A stretch of 64,000 nt of DNA from an uncultured Lachnospiraceae bacterium (GTDB taxonomy: Bacteria; Bacillota; Clostridia; Lachnospirales; Lachnospiraceae). The stretch spans positions 124,001-188,000 of the forward strand of contig CAJTKK010000001.1 of the NCBI GenBank assembly GCA_910576535.1. Direction: 5' to 3'. The first letter of the stretch is position 1. Each line of letters begins with the position of its first letter. Shown here piece by piece: positions 17,668 through 27,125 of the stretch. Below the pieces are notes generated by a model. The model was not told the DNA's origin. It saw only the letters and a list, made by a program, of their open reading frames with translations, and ran no database searches. The position numbers and the translations under genes were made by a program.

Positions 17668-18651
17668 TTATCCGGTAATCTCCGTATCTTTCATCTCTTT
17701 TATCATAATTTCATTGTATTTCATCATACAGATACCCGTTTCATACCTGCCGATGGAGACTTCATTGCTTTGCCCTGTTAAATTTCTGACCACCTGGGCA
17801 GGCATATTAACGCCGCATTCATGGGCATGGGGATATCCGCCCCCAAACCGGGGATTTACCTCGGAAATATAATATCTATCCCCTATCTTAAAAATATCAA
17901 TATCTATCATGCCGCAAAACCCGCACTTTTCCACGAACTCTTGTATCAGGCAAAAAAGCTCCCCGTCTTTTACCGATACCGATTTGTCCGTTTCCCCCGC
18001 ACGCATTTTTATTTTCTTTTTTACGAAAATGGAAGTACATTTCCCGGATACCATATCCACATAAACATCGGCGCCGAATTCCGTGCCGTCCATATACTCT
18101 TGTATCATCAAATCATCGTATAAATCAAATAAAACTTCTATCTCTTTTTTTCCATATACCTTATTAATATTGATGCTGGCGCTTCCCTTCACTGGCTTTA
18201 CAAAAACCGGGAAGCCAATCTCCCCTTTCTCCTGCGCCTGGAAGAATTCCTCTTTTTCTACATAGCATTTTCCGGTGGGTATCCCCATTCCGCAAAGCAG
18301 GCGGTACATCTTATATTTATCAAAGCAAGTCTCCGTCAGTTCATATGGGGAGACAACGGGCTGTGCGCCTATAGCAAGAAACCGGTCTTTTTCCTTCGCT
18401 AACAGGCTAAGTTCCGGGTCTATTAAAGAGAATACTCCTGTGATTTCTTCCTTTTTACAGATGTCAAGAACCATTTCCAAATATCCTGGCTCCGTAATCC
18501 GCGGCACAAGATAGAACTTGTCCGCTTCATATACCGCCGGCGCAAGGTTTGAGCAGTCCGTAGCGACCACCTTGCCTTTCCCCTCCAGCTCCTTTTTAAA
18601 ATACTGCACGACTTTGTTTCTTGTTCCTGCGCTTAAGATCAAAATATTCAT
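17668..18651 (-). CDS. ATP-grasp enzyme of a glycan locus
   Basis: The 327-residue protein from MNILILSAG has an N-terminal pre-ATP-grasp Rossmann segment and DKYKMYRLLCGMGIPTGKCY. PVFVKPVKGSASI binds the nucleotide, MIQEYMDGTEFGADVYVD follows, and ISEVNPRFGGGYPHAHECG carries the metal-binding E-x-N-x-R. This is the CarB/PurK-like ATP-grasp fold, which makes an acyl-phosphate and joins it to an amine. An AGGAGGTG site precedes the ATG, which overlaps the TGA of the PglC-like gene. An upstream in-frame extension to 18798 lies inside pglC and is rejected. It may add an amino acid or other acyl group to the 4-amine of the bacillosamine-type sugar, since no PglD is present. Confidence 0.85.
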   Translation of the reverse strand: MNILILSAGTRNKVVQYFKKELEGKGKVVATDCSNLAPAVYEADKFYLVPRITEPGYLEMVLDICKKEEITGVFSLIDPELSLLAKEKDRFLAIGAQPVVSPYELTETCFDKYKMYRLLCGMGIPTGKCYVEKEEFFQAQEKGEIGFPVFVKPVKGSASININKVYGKKEIEVLFDLYDDLMIQEYMDGTEFGADVYVDMVSGKCTSIFVKKKIKMRAGETDKSVSVKDGELFCLIQEFVEKCGFCGMIDIDIFKIGDRYYISEVNPRFGGGYPHAHECGVNMPAQVVRNLTGQSNEVSIGRYETGICMMKYNEIMIKEMKDTEITG

Positions 18652-19316
18652 CCGCCGCACCTCCTGTTTTCCGGCTTCTTCAGGCTTCCTGTTTCCTCTA
18701 AGCGTTTCTGCCTGATCTGGGCAAAATTCCCTTCCACCGCGCGGGTGTCCTCCGCCACTTCCCCGCTGCGCCCAAACACTGTCTTTACAGTCAGCCACAA
18801 TACCTTTATATCCATGGCAAAGGAAAGATTCCTCACATATTCCACATCTTTTTCCATCCGTCTGTCCCAGTCAATGAAGTTTCTTCCGCTTACCTGGGCA
18901 AGCCCGGTCAGTCCTGGCCTTACATCGTGACGTATCCTCTCTTCTTCCGTATAATAAGGAAGATAAGAAACGAGCAACGGGCGGGGACCGATAATGCTCA
19001 TATCCCCTTTTAAAATATTAAACAGTTCGGGCAGTTCGTCCAGGCTGGCGGCCCGCATCATCTTTCCGAACTTGGTCAGCCTCTCGCTATCCGGCAATAA
19101 CTTCCCTTCCTTATCCTTTTTATCCGTCATTGTTCGGAATTTGCATAAGGTAAATATTTTTTCATTTTTCCCCGGCCTTTCCTGCCGAAAGAGTACCGGA
19201 CTGCCCAGCTTACAGCGCACCAGCAAAGCCAGCACAAGGAGTACCGGGCTTAAGACAATGACCGCCGTTAAAGATAAGACAACATCCAAAACTCTTTTCA
19301 AAAATTTCTTATACAT
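18648..19316 (-). CDS. pglC: Phosphoglycosyl transferase (PglC-like initiating sugar transferase)
   Basis: The 222-residue monotopic enzyme has one N-terminal re-entrant hydrophobic segment (LDVVLSLTAVIVLSPVLLV) and then the PF02397 core: RPGKNEKIFTLCKFRTM, SLDELPELFNILKGDMSIIGPRPLL, and RPGLTGLAQVSGRN. The Asp-Glu of SLDELPEL is the catalytic dyad. It transfers a sugar-1-phosphate from UDP-sugar to undecaprenyl phosphate. The short PglC-type length and the PglE- and PglF-like genes beside it point to a UDP-bacillosamine-type donor. Its start overlaps the end of the aminotransferase gene by 8 bases and follows GGGAG. A second, longer initiator is encoded at 56695. Confidence 0.93.
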   Translation of the reverse strand: MYKKFLKRVLDVVLSLTAVIVLSPVLLVLALLVRCKLGSPVLFRQERPGKNEKIFTLCKFRTMTDKKDKEGKLLPDSERLTKFGKMMRAASLDELPELFNILKGDMSIIGPRPLLVSYLPYYTEEERIRHDVRPGLTGLAQVSGRNFIDWDRRMEKDVEYVRNLSFAMDIKVLWLTVKTVFGRSGEVAEDTRAVEGNFAQIRQKRLEETGSLKKPENRRCGG

Positions 19317-20439
19317 ACAGCTCCCTTATGATCCCAATAATCCGTTCCATGTCCTCATCCGTATTTTTAATATCGCTCGGCAAACATACCCCTCTGTCAA
19401 AGATATCCTCCGCCACACTTTTTCCGCCCTGGCATAACGTGATAAAATCACAGCCTTCAAATACCGGCTGCAAATGCATGGGCTTCCAGATTGGCCGGCA
19501 CTCGATATTTTCCGCTTCCAAAGCATCCAATACCATATCTTTCTTTACCTTGCACCCCTCCGCCATCGTCATGCAGGAAAGCCAGCAGTTAGCATCCCCG
19601 TCAGGATGCAGCGGGTTCATTGTAATTTCTTCTATGTCAGAAAAAGCTGTCTGATATCTTTGATAAATTTCCTTCTTTTTTCTTTTATGCTCTTCTAAGG
19701 ATAAGAGCTGCCCGCGCCCAATTCCGGCAATCACATTGCTCATGCGGTAGTTATAACCTATCTGGGAATGCTGGTAATGCCTTGCCGGATCCCTGGCCTG
19801 CGTGGAAAGGAACCTTGCTTTTTGTATCATATCCCCATCTTCCGATACCAGCATACCGCCGCCGGACGTGGTAATGATTTTATTCCCGTTAAAGGAATAA
19901 ATCCCAAATTTCCCGAAAGTTCCCGTCTGCTTCCCTTTATAAACGCTGCTTAAGGATTCCGCAGCATCTTCGATCAAAACGGTGTCATGCCTTTTGCAGA
20001 TATCCATTATTTCATCCAGTTTTGCAGGGGTTCCATATAAGTGTACCGCAATTACTGCTTTCGGATGGGGATATTTCTCAAATGCGCGTTCTAAAGCCTC
20101 CGGCGACATATTCCATGTATCCGTCTCTGAATCAATAAAAACAGGAATTGCCTTTTCATAAACTACCGGGTTGCAAGTAGCGGAAAAAGTTAAGGTAGGA
20201 ACAAAAACAATATCCCCTTCTTTCACACCGGCCAGTTTCAGGGCCAAATGGATGGCAGCCGTACCGGAAGCCAACGCTGCCGCATGTGAAGCCCCCACGT
20301 ACCCCGCCAGTTCCTTTTCAAACTCATTTACGTTCGGCCCAAGGGGGGCTACCCAGTTTGTATCAAACGCTTCCTTTACAAATTCCTGTTCCTTCCCGTG
20401 CATCGTAGGGGAGGAAAGATAAATCCTTTTTCTTTCCAT
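19309..20439 (-). CDS. pglE: UDP-4-keto-6-deoxy-GlcNAc aminotransferase (PglE-like, DegT family)
   Basis: It is a PLP-dependent DegT/DnrJ/EryC1 enzyme beginning MERKRIYLSSPTMHGKEQEF. It has NWVAPLGPNVNEFE, ASGTAAIHLAL, LIEDAAESLSS and SFNGNKIITTSGGGM, with the Schiff-base lysine at about residue 187. The opening and NWVAPLGP are characteristic of PglE and related enzymes that make UDP-4-amino-sugars after a PglF dehydratase, which is encoded directly upstream. A TTG six bases upstream could also start the frame, but the ATG at 20439 has the better AAGGG spacing. The product would be UDP-4-amino-4,6-dideoxy-GlcNAc. Confidence 0.92.
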   Translation of the reverse strand: MERKRIYLSSPTMHGKEQEFVKEAFDTNWVAPLGPNVNEFEKELAGYVGASHAAALASGTAAIHLALKLAGVKEGDIVFVPTLTFSATCNPVVYEKAIPVFIDSETDTWNMSPEALERAFEKYPHPKAVIAVHLYGTPAKLDEIMDICKRHDTVLIEDAAESLSSVYKGKQTGTFGKFGIYSFNGNKIITTSGGGMLVSEDGDMIQKARFLSTQARDPARHYQHSQIGYNYRMSNVIAGIGRGQLLSLEEHKRKKKEIYQRYQTAFSDIEEITMNPLHPDGDANCWLSCMTMAEGCKVKKDMVLDALEAENIECRPIWKPMHLQPVFEGCDFITLCQGGKSVAEDIFDRGVCLPSDIKNTDEDMERIIGIIRELYV

Positions 20440-20471
20440 GGACAATGCCCTTCTTTCCGTATAAAAATATT

Positions 20472-22337
20472 TTAACGATAATGATAAGTCGGTACGATCT
20501 CCTGAATTAACGGGCGGATATCACCGCTCTCGTTTTTAGATTCCTCTTTTAATTTCTTTAATTGCATAAAGAACTGCATTTCATCAATCTCTATCGGCTT
20601 CCCTACATGGATCAGCTTATTCGCCGTCTCCTTCAACCCCTCTTCTTCCATCAGCAGCTCTTCATATAACTTTTCCCCGGGACGTAATCCTGTAAATTCT
20701 ATTCTGATATCCTCGCCGACCCGGTAGCCGGACAAACGTATCAAGTTCTCCGCTAAGTCCAGGATTTTTACCGGTTCCCCCATATCCAATACAAAGATTT
20801 CTCCTCCCTTTGCATATACCCCTGCCTGCAGAACCAAAGAAACTGCCTCCGGGATTGTCATGAAATATCTGATAATGTCAGGATGGGTCACCGTAACCGG
20901 CCCTCCGGCCATAATCTGTTTACGGAACAAGGGAATAACGCTGCCGTTGCTTCCCAGCACATTCCCGAACCTCACTGCCACAAACTCCGTATCATAATGA
21001 TTATTGAATGTCTGGATAATCATTTCACAGATACGTTTGCTTGCTCCCATAATATTCGTTGGATTTACCGCCTTATCAGTGGAAATCAATACAAATTTTT
21101 TGACCCCGTAAAATGCGGCCGCCTGAGCTGTTTTCCAGGTTCCGAACACATTATTTTTTACCGCTTCGTTAGGGCTTTCCTCCATAAGCGGGACATGTTT
21201 GTGGGCTGCGGCATGGTATACGATTTCCGGCTTATATTTCTCAAAAATCCAATCCATCCTGTTTGTATTCCGTACCGAAGCAATCAAAACGGTCATTTTC
21301 AATTTTGGATACTTTGTCTTCAGCTCCTGCTGTATATCATACACGCTGTTCTCATAGATATCTACAATAATCAGATGTTCCGGCTTATGGCTGGCGATCT
21401 GGCGGCATAATTCGCTGCCGATAGAACCTCCGCCCCCGGTTACCAGCACCGCTTTGTTCTGCACATAACCTAAAATAGAATCCAGGTCCACGCTGATCGG
21501 ATCCCTGCCAAGCAAATCTTCCACTTCCACATCCCTGAGCTTACTTACATTTACTTCCCCGTTTACCAACTGGTACATACCGGGGAGGGAACGCAGCTTG
21601 CAGTTTGTCTCTTTGCATATCTCCAATATTTTCCGCAGTTCCGAACGGGAAATGGACGGCATCGCAACAATGATTTCATCAATATCGTAAATATCGGCGC
21701 ATTCAATGATCCGGTCCCTTCCTCCGGCCACCTTAATCCCCTGGATATATCTCCCCCATTTTCCTTTATCATCATCGATAATACAACGGATTACCATTGT
21801 GCTGAAATTACTGTTGACAATTTCCTTAATAATGACATTTGCCGCTTCCCCTGCACCAATTACCATAACGGAAATCCCATTTTTTTTATTTTGCTGTTTA
21901 TGCTTCTGGCTCCTTAAAAAACGGTAGGAAAAACGGCTGATAAACATCATACTGATCAACACAAACATATAAAGAAAATAATAGCTTTTCGGCGCAGGCT
22001 GCCCCGCAGTCTTAAAAAATTGCAGCCCCACGCTGTTTAATACTGCAGATATTACACAGGACACCACCACATTCTGGAGTTCTGTTTCCCCCGCGAAAGC
22101 CCATAAACTATGGTACAGCCGGAATATATAAAAAATAAAAAGCGTCAAAATTATATTGACCGGCAGAAACCGGGTAACCGGCAGCAAAAAGTCCTCCGGC
22201 ACTGCATCCAGATGAAATTCATACCGGATCAGCAATGCCATATAACTGGCGAAAATTACGCTGATAATATCATAGATAATCAGGCATGTTCTCCGGTAAA
22301 ATAACTTTACATTAAAAGGTTTCTTTTCTTTTTTCAT
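20472..22337 (-). CDS. pglF: Membrane-bound UDP-GlcNAc 4,6-dehydratase (PglF/CapD-like)
   Basis: The 621-residue protein has about four N-terminal membrane helices, then a CoA-binding-like Rossmann domain (MVIGAGEAANVI), then the catalytic extended SDR domain with VTGGGGSIGSELCRQI and STDKAVNPTNIMGASKR. Met in place of the usual catalytic Tyr is normal for this family. AAAHKHVPLME and TGLRPGEKLYEELL are also standard. It converts UDP-GlcNAc to UDP-4-keto-6-deoxy-GlcNAc for the PglE-like enzyme. The ATG at 22337 follows AAGGA and overlaps the preceding gene by 26 bases; longer starts are unlikely. Confidence 0.94.
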   Translation of the reverse strand: MKKEKKPFNVKLFYRRTCLIIYDIISVIFASYMALLIRYEFHLDAVPEDFLLPVTRFLPVNIILTLFIFYIFRLYHSLWAFAGETELQNVVVSCVISAVLNSVGLQFFKTAGQPAPKSYYFLYMFVLISMMFISRFSYRFLRSQKHKQQNKKNGISVMVIGAGEAANVIIKEIVNSNFSTMVIRCIIDDDKGKWGRYIQGIKVAGGRDRIIECADIYDIDEIIVAMPSISRSELRKILEICKETNCKLRSLPGMYQLVNGEVNVSKLRDVEVEDLLGRDPISVDLDSILGYVQNKAVLVTGGGGSIGSELCRQIASHKPEHLIIVDIYENSVYDIQQELKTKYPKLKMTVLIASVRNTNRMDWIFEKYKPEIVYHAAAHKHVPLMEESPNEAVKNNVFGTWKTAQAAAFYGVKKFVLISTDKAVNPTNIMGASKRICEMIIQTFNNHYDTEFVAVRFGNVLGSNGSVIPLFRKQIMAGGPVTVTHPDIIRYFMTIPEAVSLVLQAGVYAKGGEIFVLDMGEPVKILDLAENLIRLSGYRVGEDIRIEFTGLRPGEKLYEELLMEEEGLKETANKLIHVGKPIEIDEMQFFMQLKKLKEESKNESGDIRPLIQEIVPTYHYR

Positions 22338-25089
22338 TTGCTTTATCCTTTTTATCTCCCATATCAAAAAGCAAAGGCGCCAATACAAGCATTAGCACAA
22401 ACCCGGCCGGATGACAAAGATGGAATATCCATTCTACCAGCCCTGCCATGGCAAATGCTGCGATTGCCGCTGCCGGCAAAGCCGCGTCAGGAACCCGATC
22501 CTTTTTCCTTCTATAATAAATACATCCTTGCACGAAAGCTGCCGCCCCCACGAGAAGGAACAGCGCCCCTACTACAATACCATGGTCATAAGCCACCTGC
22601 AAATAAATATTATGGGCGTGTACCGACAAAGTCCCATCAGGCATGATCGCTCCCATATCATCATGCCCTGTCAGGTTAAGCTGTTCAAGATATGCCCGGA
22701 AGATATCCATCCTTCCGTTCGCATATTCTTCCGTCTTCTCATATACGCTCAGATCCTCTGCAGCCGCTTCCTCTCCCCCTGCTTCTTCCTGCATCTCTTC
22801 CAAATTCCCGCTTTTGGCCTCTTCTTCCCGTTTTGCAGCCTCCTCCTCATCTGCCAACCGTTCTTCCTCTGTCTTGACGCTAATAATATCTAATTTCTTC
22901 TCTTCCTGAACATCCGCCGCCTTTTCGTCTTTGACCGCCTCTGCCTCGGCATTCCCCTCTGTGCTTATATCCACGTCCAGCTCATCCATGCCGCCTTCCC
23001 ATACTACTTCCCCTTTATTGTTAAAACGTTTTGCCCTATATTTTTGGTATTCTTCACTTCTTTCGTAAGAATTGCTCCCGCTTTCCGGTATCCCGAAAAT
23101 CTTATTGTTAAATACCTCCGCAAACCGGGACACAGTGATATAATACATGGAATCCCATTCATCTCCCCTGGTAACCGCATCCGGGAATTCCTCTACTTCA
23201 TATTTGAATATATTGCTGCAGATTGCCGGCATGATCCTCTGGAATGTAAATACCACCGGAAAACACCACGCAACACAGCAGGCCATCATCCCAATCCATA
23301 CTGCTATTTTCTTTGCCCTTTGCCGCCGCACGTCCATCGCAAGGAAAACAATCACAACAAGCAGCATTACCGCCACTGCCAAAAAACCTGTCCTGGATGC
23401 TGTAAACAGCATATAAGCAGATGATAAGCCAAGCAAAAGAAGCTCTTTCCAAAGGTATCTAAGCCCTTCCATCCCTTCCGGGGCATCCTCTTTATCCCGG
23501 CAATACACTGTTTTGTACTTAGCCATGAGTTTGACTAAAGCTGCGCACATAATAAACGTCATATACACTGCCGTTACTGTCACCGTATGGAAAATAAACG
23601 GAAACCTTGGGTAAACCCAAGATAAGAAAGGTCTCCTTGCAAAAGAAAAAATCATGGAACAGACAAAATTCAGCAATAGCCCGTTACATATATTTTGCAG
23701 CAAATGTTCTTTTTTATCCCAAAAAGCATAGCGGATATAAAACAGCGTAAACGATGCAGCCAAAGCTACCGTCCACCATCTCGTATTACGCAGTACAATA
23801 ATCAGGGTAAAAAATATTGCCAAAAGAATACCGTACCACCAGCAAAGACGGGACATTTTCCGTCTTTTCAAAAACTGAATTACAATATTCATCAGCAGAA
23901 AACCGGCCAATACCACTGCCGCAATGCCCCACCGGAGAATTCTCAGATCCCACTCGTCCATGGCAAGGTAGTCCACGTAAATGCTATGGTACCATAGCAC
24001 AATACCCGTTGCGATTATCCCGTAAATAACTGTAAACTTATTGAAAATATCCTTCTTGGCGCACATAACAATAGCCGCCAGGGATAAAAAAACAATAAAC
24101 TGGCGTTCCGCCACTCTATGATGGATTTCATACAAGCCATTCATATAATTGCAGCAGGCCCATACCCCAGCCGCCAGAAATACCGTCTGCAGTATATCCT
24201 GCCAATGATCCGTAAACCTTTTTCCGAAAGGAATGTATGCCGCCCTGTCCTTCTTATAATTAATCATATACAGCAGCGTAGCGCTTCCCATAAGTGCGCC
24301 AGCCGTATAGAACACATTGTCTAACCAATTTCCGCTGAAAAACTGCCGTATCGTTATAATCCAGACGGCATACAGCGTTCCTGCCCCAACAAGAAGGTTT
24401 CCCGTGCAGCGTACTGTTTTTTCTATAGTAATCAGCTTGTCCTTTTTCGTCCCCCTGAAATAAATTTCTATTGCCGCCACAAGAAAAAGAGCTGCCGCAA
24501 GCAGAATTGCGTCATACTTAAAAACCTTATCCTTGCGTAAAGGCACCGTATAATTATATTCCCCTATGATATTGTATCCTTCCAATTCATCATAATTATA
24601 AATCAGGCGGCTGACATAAGGCGTTCCCGCCGTTTCCGTTTCTTCCAGCCCAAACCATACCCGGCTTCCGTCCATGCCCTGCAGGAAATAATAGTAATCC
24701 TTCCCCACCTCTAAATCTTCATTAATATATACCGAACAAAAACCGGGGATCTCGTTAAAATTCACGTTAATTTTTTCCTCAAACATAATTTCCATATTGG
24801 AATCCATCATACGGAAAATAAACGAATCAACCCTCTGATCCCTGTTCCATCCATTTTCAAAGTCCACTACATATAAATTAATCGTACCCAAGTGGTCATA
24901 CTGGGCAATAAAACGCTGCAGCATATAGTCTTCGCTTATACTGTCGGAAGACCCTGCAAGCTTCTGATTGCTCACCGAAGGAATATTCTCCTCCCATAGC
25001 CGCAAAGGATATATGGTAAACATGATAAACAAAGCAAATAATACAATAACACTTTGTATTGCACGGCTCTTTTTCACAACTTTATACAT
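22312..25089 (-). CDS. O-antigen ligase/polymerase (Wzy_C) family membrane protein
   Basis: The 925-residue protein has about twelve or more helices. Near the C-terminus is SVHAHNIYLQVAYDHGIVVG, the conserved H-N-x-x-L-Q motif of Wzy/WaaL-type O-antigen ligases and polymerases. An outer domain of about 170 residues follows the first helix. Between the last helices lies an unusual acidic Glu/Ala/Lys-rich stretch (about 22730-22990). The start at 25089 follows GGAG by 8 bases; the longer frame to 25191 has no ribosome site. As the first gene after the promoter at 25210-25238 it heads the PglF/PglE/PglC operon and should polymerise that glycan or transfer it to its acceptor. Confidence 0.85.
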   Translation of the reverse strand: MYKVVKKSRAIQSVIVLFALFIMFTIYPLRLWEENIPSVSNQKLAGSSDSISEDYMLQRFIAQYDHLGTINLYVVDFENGWNRDQRVDSFIFRMMDSNMEIMFEEKINVNFNEIPGFCSVYINEDLEVGKDYYYFLQGMDGSRVWFGLEETETAGTPYVSRLIYNYDELEGYNIIGEYNYTVPLRKDKVFKYDAILLAAALFLVAAIEIYFRGTKKDKLITIEKTVRCTGNLLVGAGTLYAVWIITIRQFFSGNWLDNVFYTAGALMGSATLLYMINYKKDRAAYIPFGKRFTDHWQDILQTVFLAAGVWACCNYMNGLYEIHHRVAERQFIVFLSLAAIVMCAKKDIFNKFTVIYGIIATGIVLWYHSIYVDYLAMDEWDLRILRWGIAAVVLAGFLLMNIVIQFLKRRKMSRLCWWYGILLAIFFTLIIVLRNTRWWTVALAASFTLFYIRYAFWDKKEHLLQNICNGLLLNFVCSMIFSFARRPFLSWVYPRFPFIFHTVTVTAVYMTFIMCAALVKLMAKYKTVYCRDKEDAPEGMEGLRYLWKELLLLGLSSAYMLFTASRTGFLAVAVMLLVVIVFLAMDVRRQRAKKIAVWIGMMACCVAWCFPVVFTFQRIMPAICSNIFKYEVEEFPDAVTRGDEWDSMYYITVSRFAEVFNNKIFGIPESGSNSYERSEEYQKYRAKRFNNKGEVVWEGGMDELDVDISTEGNAEAEAVKDEKAADVQEEKKLDIISVKTEEERLADEEEAAKREEEAKSGNLEEMQEEAGGEEAAAEDLSVYEKTEEYANGRMDIFRAYLEQLNLTGHDDMGAIMPDGTLSVHAHNIYLQVAYDHGIVVGALFLLVGAAAFVQGCIYYRRKKDRVPDAALPAAAIAAFAMAGLVEWIFHLCHPAGFVLMLVLAPLLFDMGDKKDKANEKRKETF

Positions 25090-25209
25090 TCCGGTTTCTC
25101 CATTCGTAATCTTTTCCTCTTTTTTTATCCCCCGGAAGGATTTTTCATCCGTCCCCTGACAACGCCGGCCATTTATAGGGAAATGCCGCATTCCGGCTAT
25201 ACTTGGGTA

Positions 25210-25238
25210 AGTATAGCACAGTTGCCAAAAGTTTACAA
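25210..25238 (-). promoter_or_regulatory. Promoter of the Wzy/pglF/pglE/pglC operon
   Basis: On the minus strand TTGTAA (25233-25238) and TATACT (25210-25215) are exactly 17 bases apart. A TG one base upstream of the -10 gives an extended -10. A perfect inverted repeat with arms CTATACTT and AAGTATAG (25197-25216, 4-base loop) overlaps the -10 and the expected start point, so it could be an operator. The leader to the start codon at 25089 is about 110 bases and holds nothing else that I recognise. Confidence 0.65.
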
Positions 25239-25247
25239 GAATATTAC

Positions 25248-27125
25248 TTACAGACCATGTTCATAAACCGCCAAAACCCCAGGCAGGGCAAACCATAAAA
25301 CCAGCACATATCTTGGCAGATAAGTGGGACCTAAAATGACTGTCAGCCAGACGAGCAATATCATGGCAAACGGCAGAAACAGGCTTTCTTCCTTCCTATA
25401 AAAAGCATACCCAGCCGTAAAGGCAAATATCCAAAAAAGAAAACCCGGCGAAAACAGCATGGAAAGCAGAGGAACCTTCTGCTGGGTGATTTCCAGCGAC
25501 AGCTTCCGGTACCATTCATTCAGCCAGGGAAGCTTGCTTTCCCTTGTCCCGGGCTGCTCCACTTCATAGCCAAAATAAGAACTGTCTTCATAAGTAAACG
25601 TAAAGACACTGTTCCCCCTATATACATCAATTACCGTATCCGGGTACCAGAACCCGTAAGATGTCATAAACCATGCATTTAAATAAGTAAACGGGTGTTT
25701 CATCCCTATTTTCATCCATAGCCTTCCGTATTTTACCGGATCTGCCGCAAAAGCGCTGTTCTGGAACCATATTTTTACCCCGTCAGATACCTTTGGGGCA
25801 TAGAAACGCAAAGCCTCTTGGGGCAGGATCTCATATAAAGTCTCTTCGTCCTCCCTGCTTAGGCTTTCCCTGTCATAACGGTAAACCCTTGCCAACTGCT
25901 GGATGGGTACCGTGAGCATTTCCTGGTTCCCAGGATCCTCTGCGTTTAGAATACCCGCAAGTCCTGCGGATATCAAAAAATAGAGGGCAAATATCATCCC
26001 CAGTAAGGCGCCTGTCTTCTTCCGGCATCCTTTCATATAAAAAAGAACCGGCAATGACAGCACAAGAAAAGCATACATGCCATTGTGCCTGAAGCACATC
26101 ATCACTACAGCGCTGCAGGCAAAAAACAGCGGTTTTTTCCATCCGGTAAAATAATTCTCTTTTTCCTTTGCCATTTCATCCAGGGCAGTCAAAAGCAGAA
26201 GCATTGCCGCAGTAAAAATCCCATCCTTTGCAGAACAAAGCGCAAACATAACAATTACCGGGAAAAAACCGAAATAAAAAGCTGTCATTACCCTGAATCC
26301 CCGCCTTACCCTGCATTTCCCCATATAAGCGATTACGTAAGTAAAAACCGCCGCCAGCAGGCACATCTGCAAAAAAGTATAAACCCCGATGCCCGCATTA
26401 TAAGAACCTGTCAGTTTATGCACCCCAAGTATCACACCGCCAAGAAGAAGCACATGCGGCAGCGGATGATGCGTCGTAAAGTTTCTTGTCTGTACCTGAA
26501 TCAGCTCATCCTGGGCATCATATACAAAAAATCCGGGATATACGGCAAGAAATACGGGAAGCCAGCATAAAAGGAAGAAACAAAACAGAAGCCCGGCACG
26601 TTTTTTCCCGGACAGCCCATCCCATTTTTCTATCCAGCCCTTCCCTTTCCTTTTCCATCCGTTTAGCCGCAAAAACCGGTTACCCTGACATTTTTCCCCT
26701 TTTCCATGACCTTCGGCCTCCTTTTTTTGATCTGCCCTCTCCCCTAAGATTTCCCATCCTTTTCCTATCCACAAACCAAAAATAAATCCCCATACCGCCA
26801 CGGAAAGCCACATCATCCCATTGCCGAAATCCACATTTTCCGCCTGTTCCAGCGATGCGCCAAAAGCAAGACATAGCGAGAATAAAAATCCCAGCACATA
26901 AGCTGCAGCCTTTTCCCTCCTATCCCTTGCTTTTTTTCTTTCCAATGCTTTCTCTGTCGATAAACATAATACAGCCCATATAAATACGCCAAACCAGCTA
27001 TTGCTGATAACAAGAGTCTCCCCTTTCAAATTCAATATATAAGGCAGGCACAACGTTCCCCCAAAAGCCAGAAGGGGAACGGGCCATATCTTTTTTGAAC
27101 CGCTTTTTTTCTTATACATCTTCAT
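25248..27125 (-). CDS. DUF6020-type GT-C-like membrane protein
   Basis: The 625-residue protein has about a dozen helices, with a basic cytoplasmic loop near residues 130-175. After the next helix comes VYPGFFVYDAQDELIQVQT, then THHPLPHVLLLGGVIL, an acidic motif followed by His-Pro as in GT-C transferases. The wording matches what I know as the DUF6020 family. It would sit on the outer membrane face and use a lipid-phosphate sugar. The ATG overlaps the end of the GNAT-GT2 fusion gene by 14 bases, so the loader and the presumed transferase are translationally coupled. It ends just upstream of the 25210-25238 promoter. Confidence 0.78.
   Translation of the reverse strand: MKMYKKKSGSKKIWPVPLLAFGGTLCLPYILNLKGETLVISNSWFGVFIWAVLCLSTEKALERKKARDRREKAAAYVLGFLFSLCLAFGASLEQAENVDFGNGMMWLSVAVWGFIFGLWIGKGWEILGERADQKKEAEGHGKGEKCQGNRFLRLNGWKRKGKGWIEKWDGLSGKKRAGLLFCFFLLCWLPVFLAVYPGFFVYDAQDELIQVQTRNFTTHHPLPHVLLLGGVILGVHKLTGSYNAGIGVYTFLQMCLLAAVFTYVIAYMGKCRVRRGFRVMTAFYFGFFPVIVMFALCSAKDGIFTAAMLLLLTALDEMAKEKENYFTGWKKPLFFACSAVVMMCFRHNGMYAFLVLSLPVLFYMKGCRKKTGALLGMIFALYFLISAGLAGILNAEDPGNQEMLTVPIQQLARVYRYDRESLSREDEETLYEILPQEALRFYAPKVSDGVKIWFQNSAFAADPVKYGRLWMKIGMKHPFTYLNAWFMTSYGFWYPDTVIDVYRGNSVFTFTYEDSSYFGYEVEQPGTRESKLPWLNEWYRKLSLEITQQKVPLLSMLFSPGFLFWIFAFTAGYAFYRKEESLFLPFAMILLVWLTVILGPTYLPRYVLVLWFALPGVLAVYEHGL

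Noticed and set aside
20472..22337. Met for catalytic Tyr in the PglF-like protein (NIMGASKR) as a loss of function
   Set aside because: Met at this place is normal in the membrane-bound CapD/PglF family.
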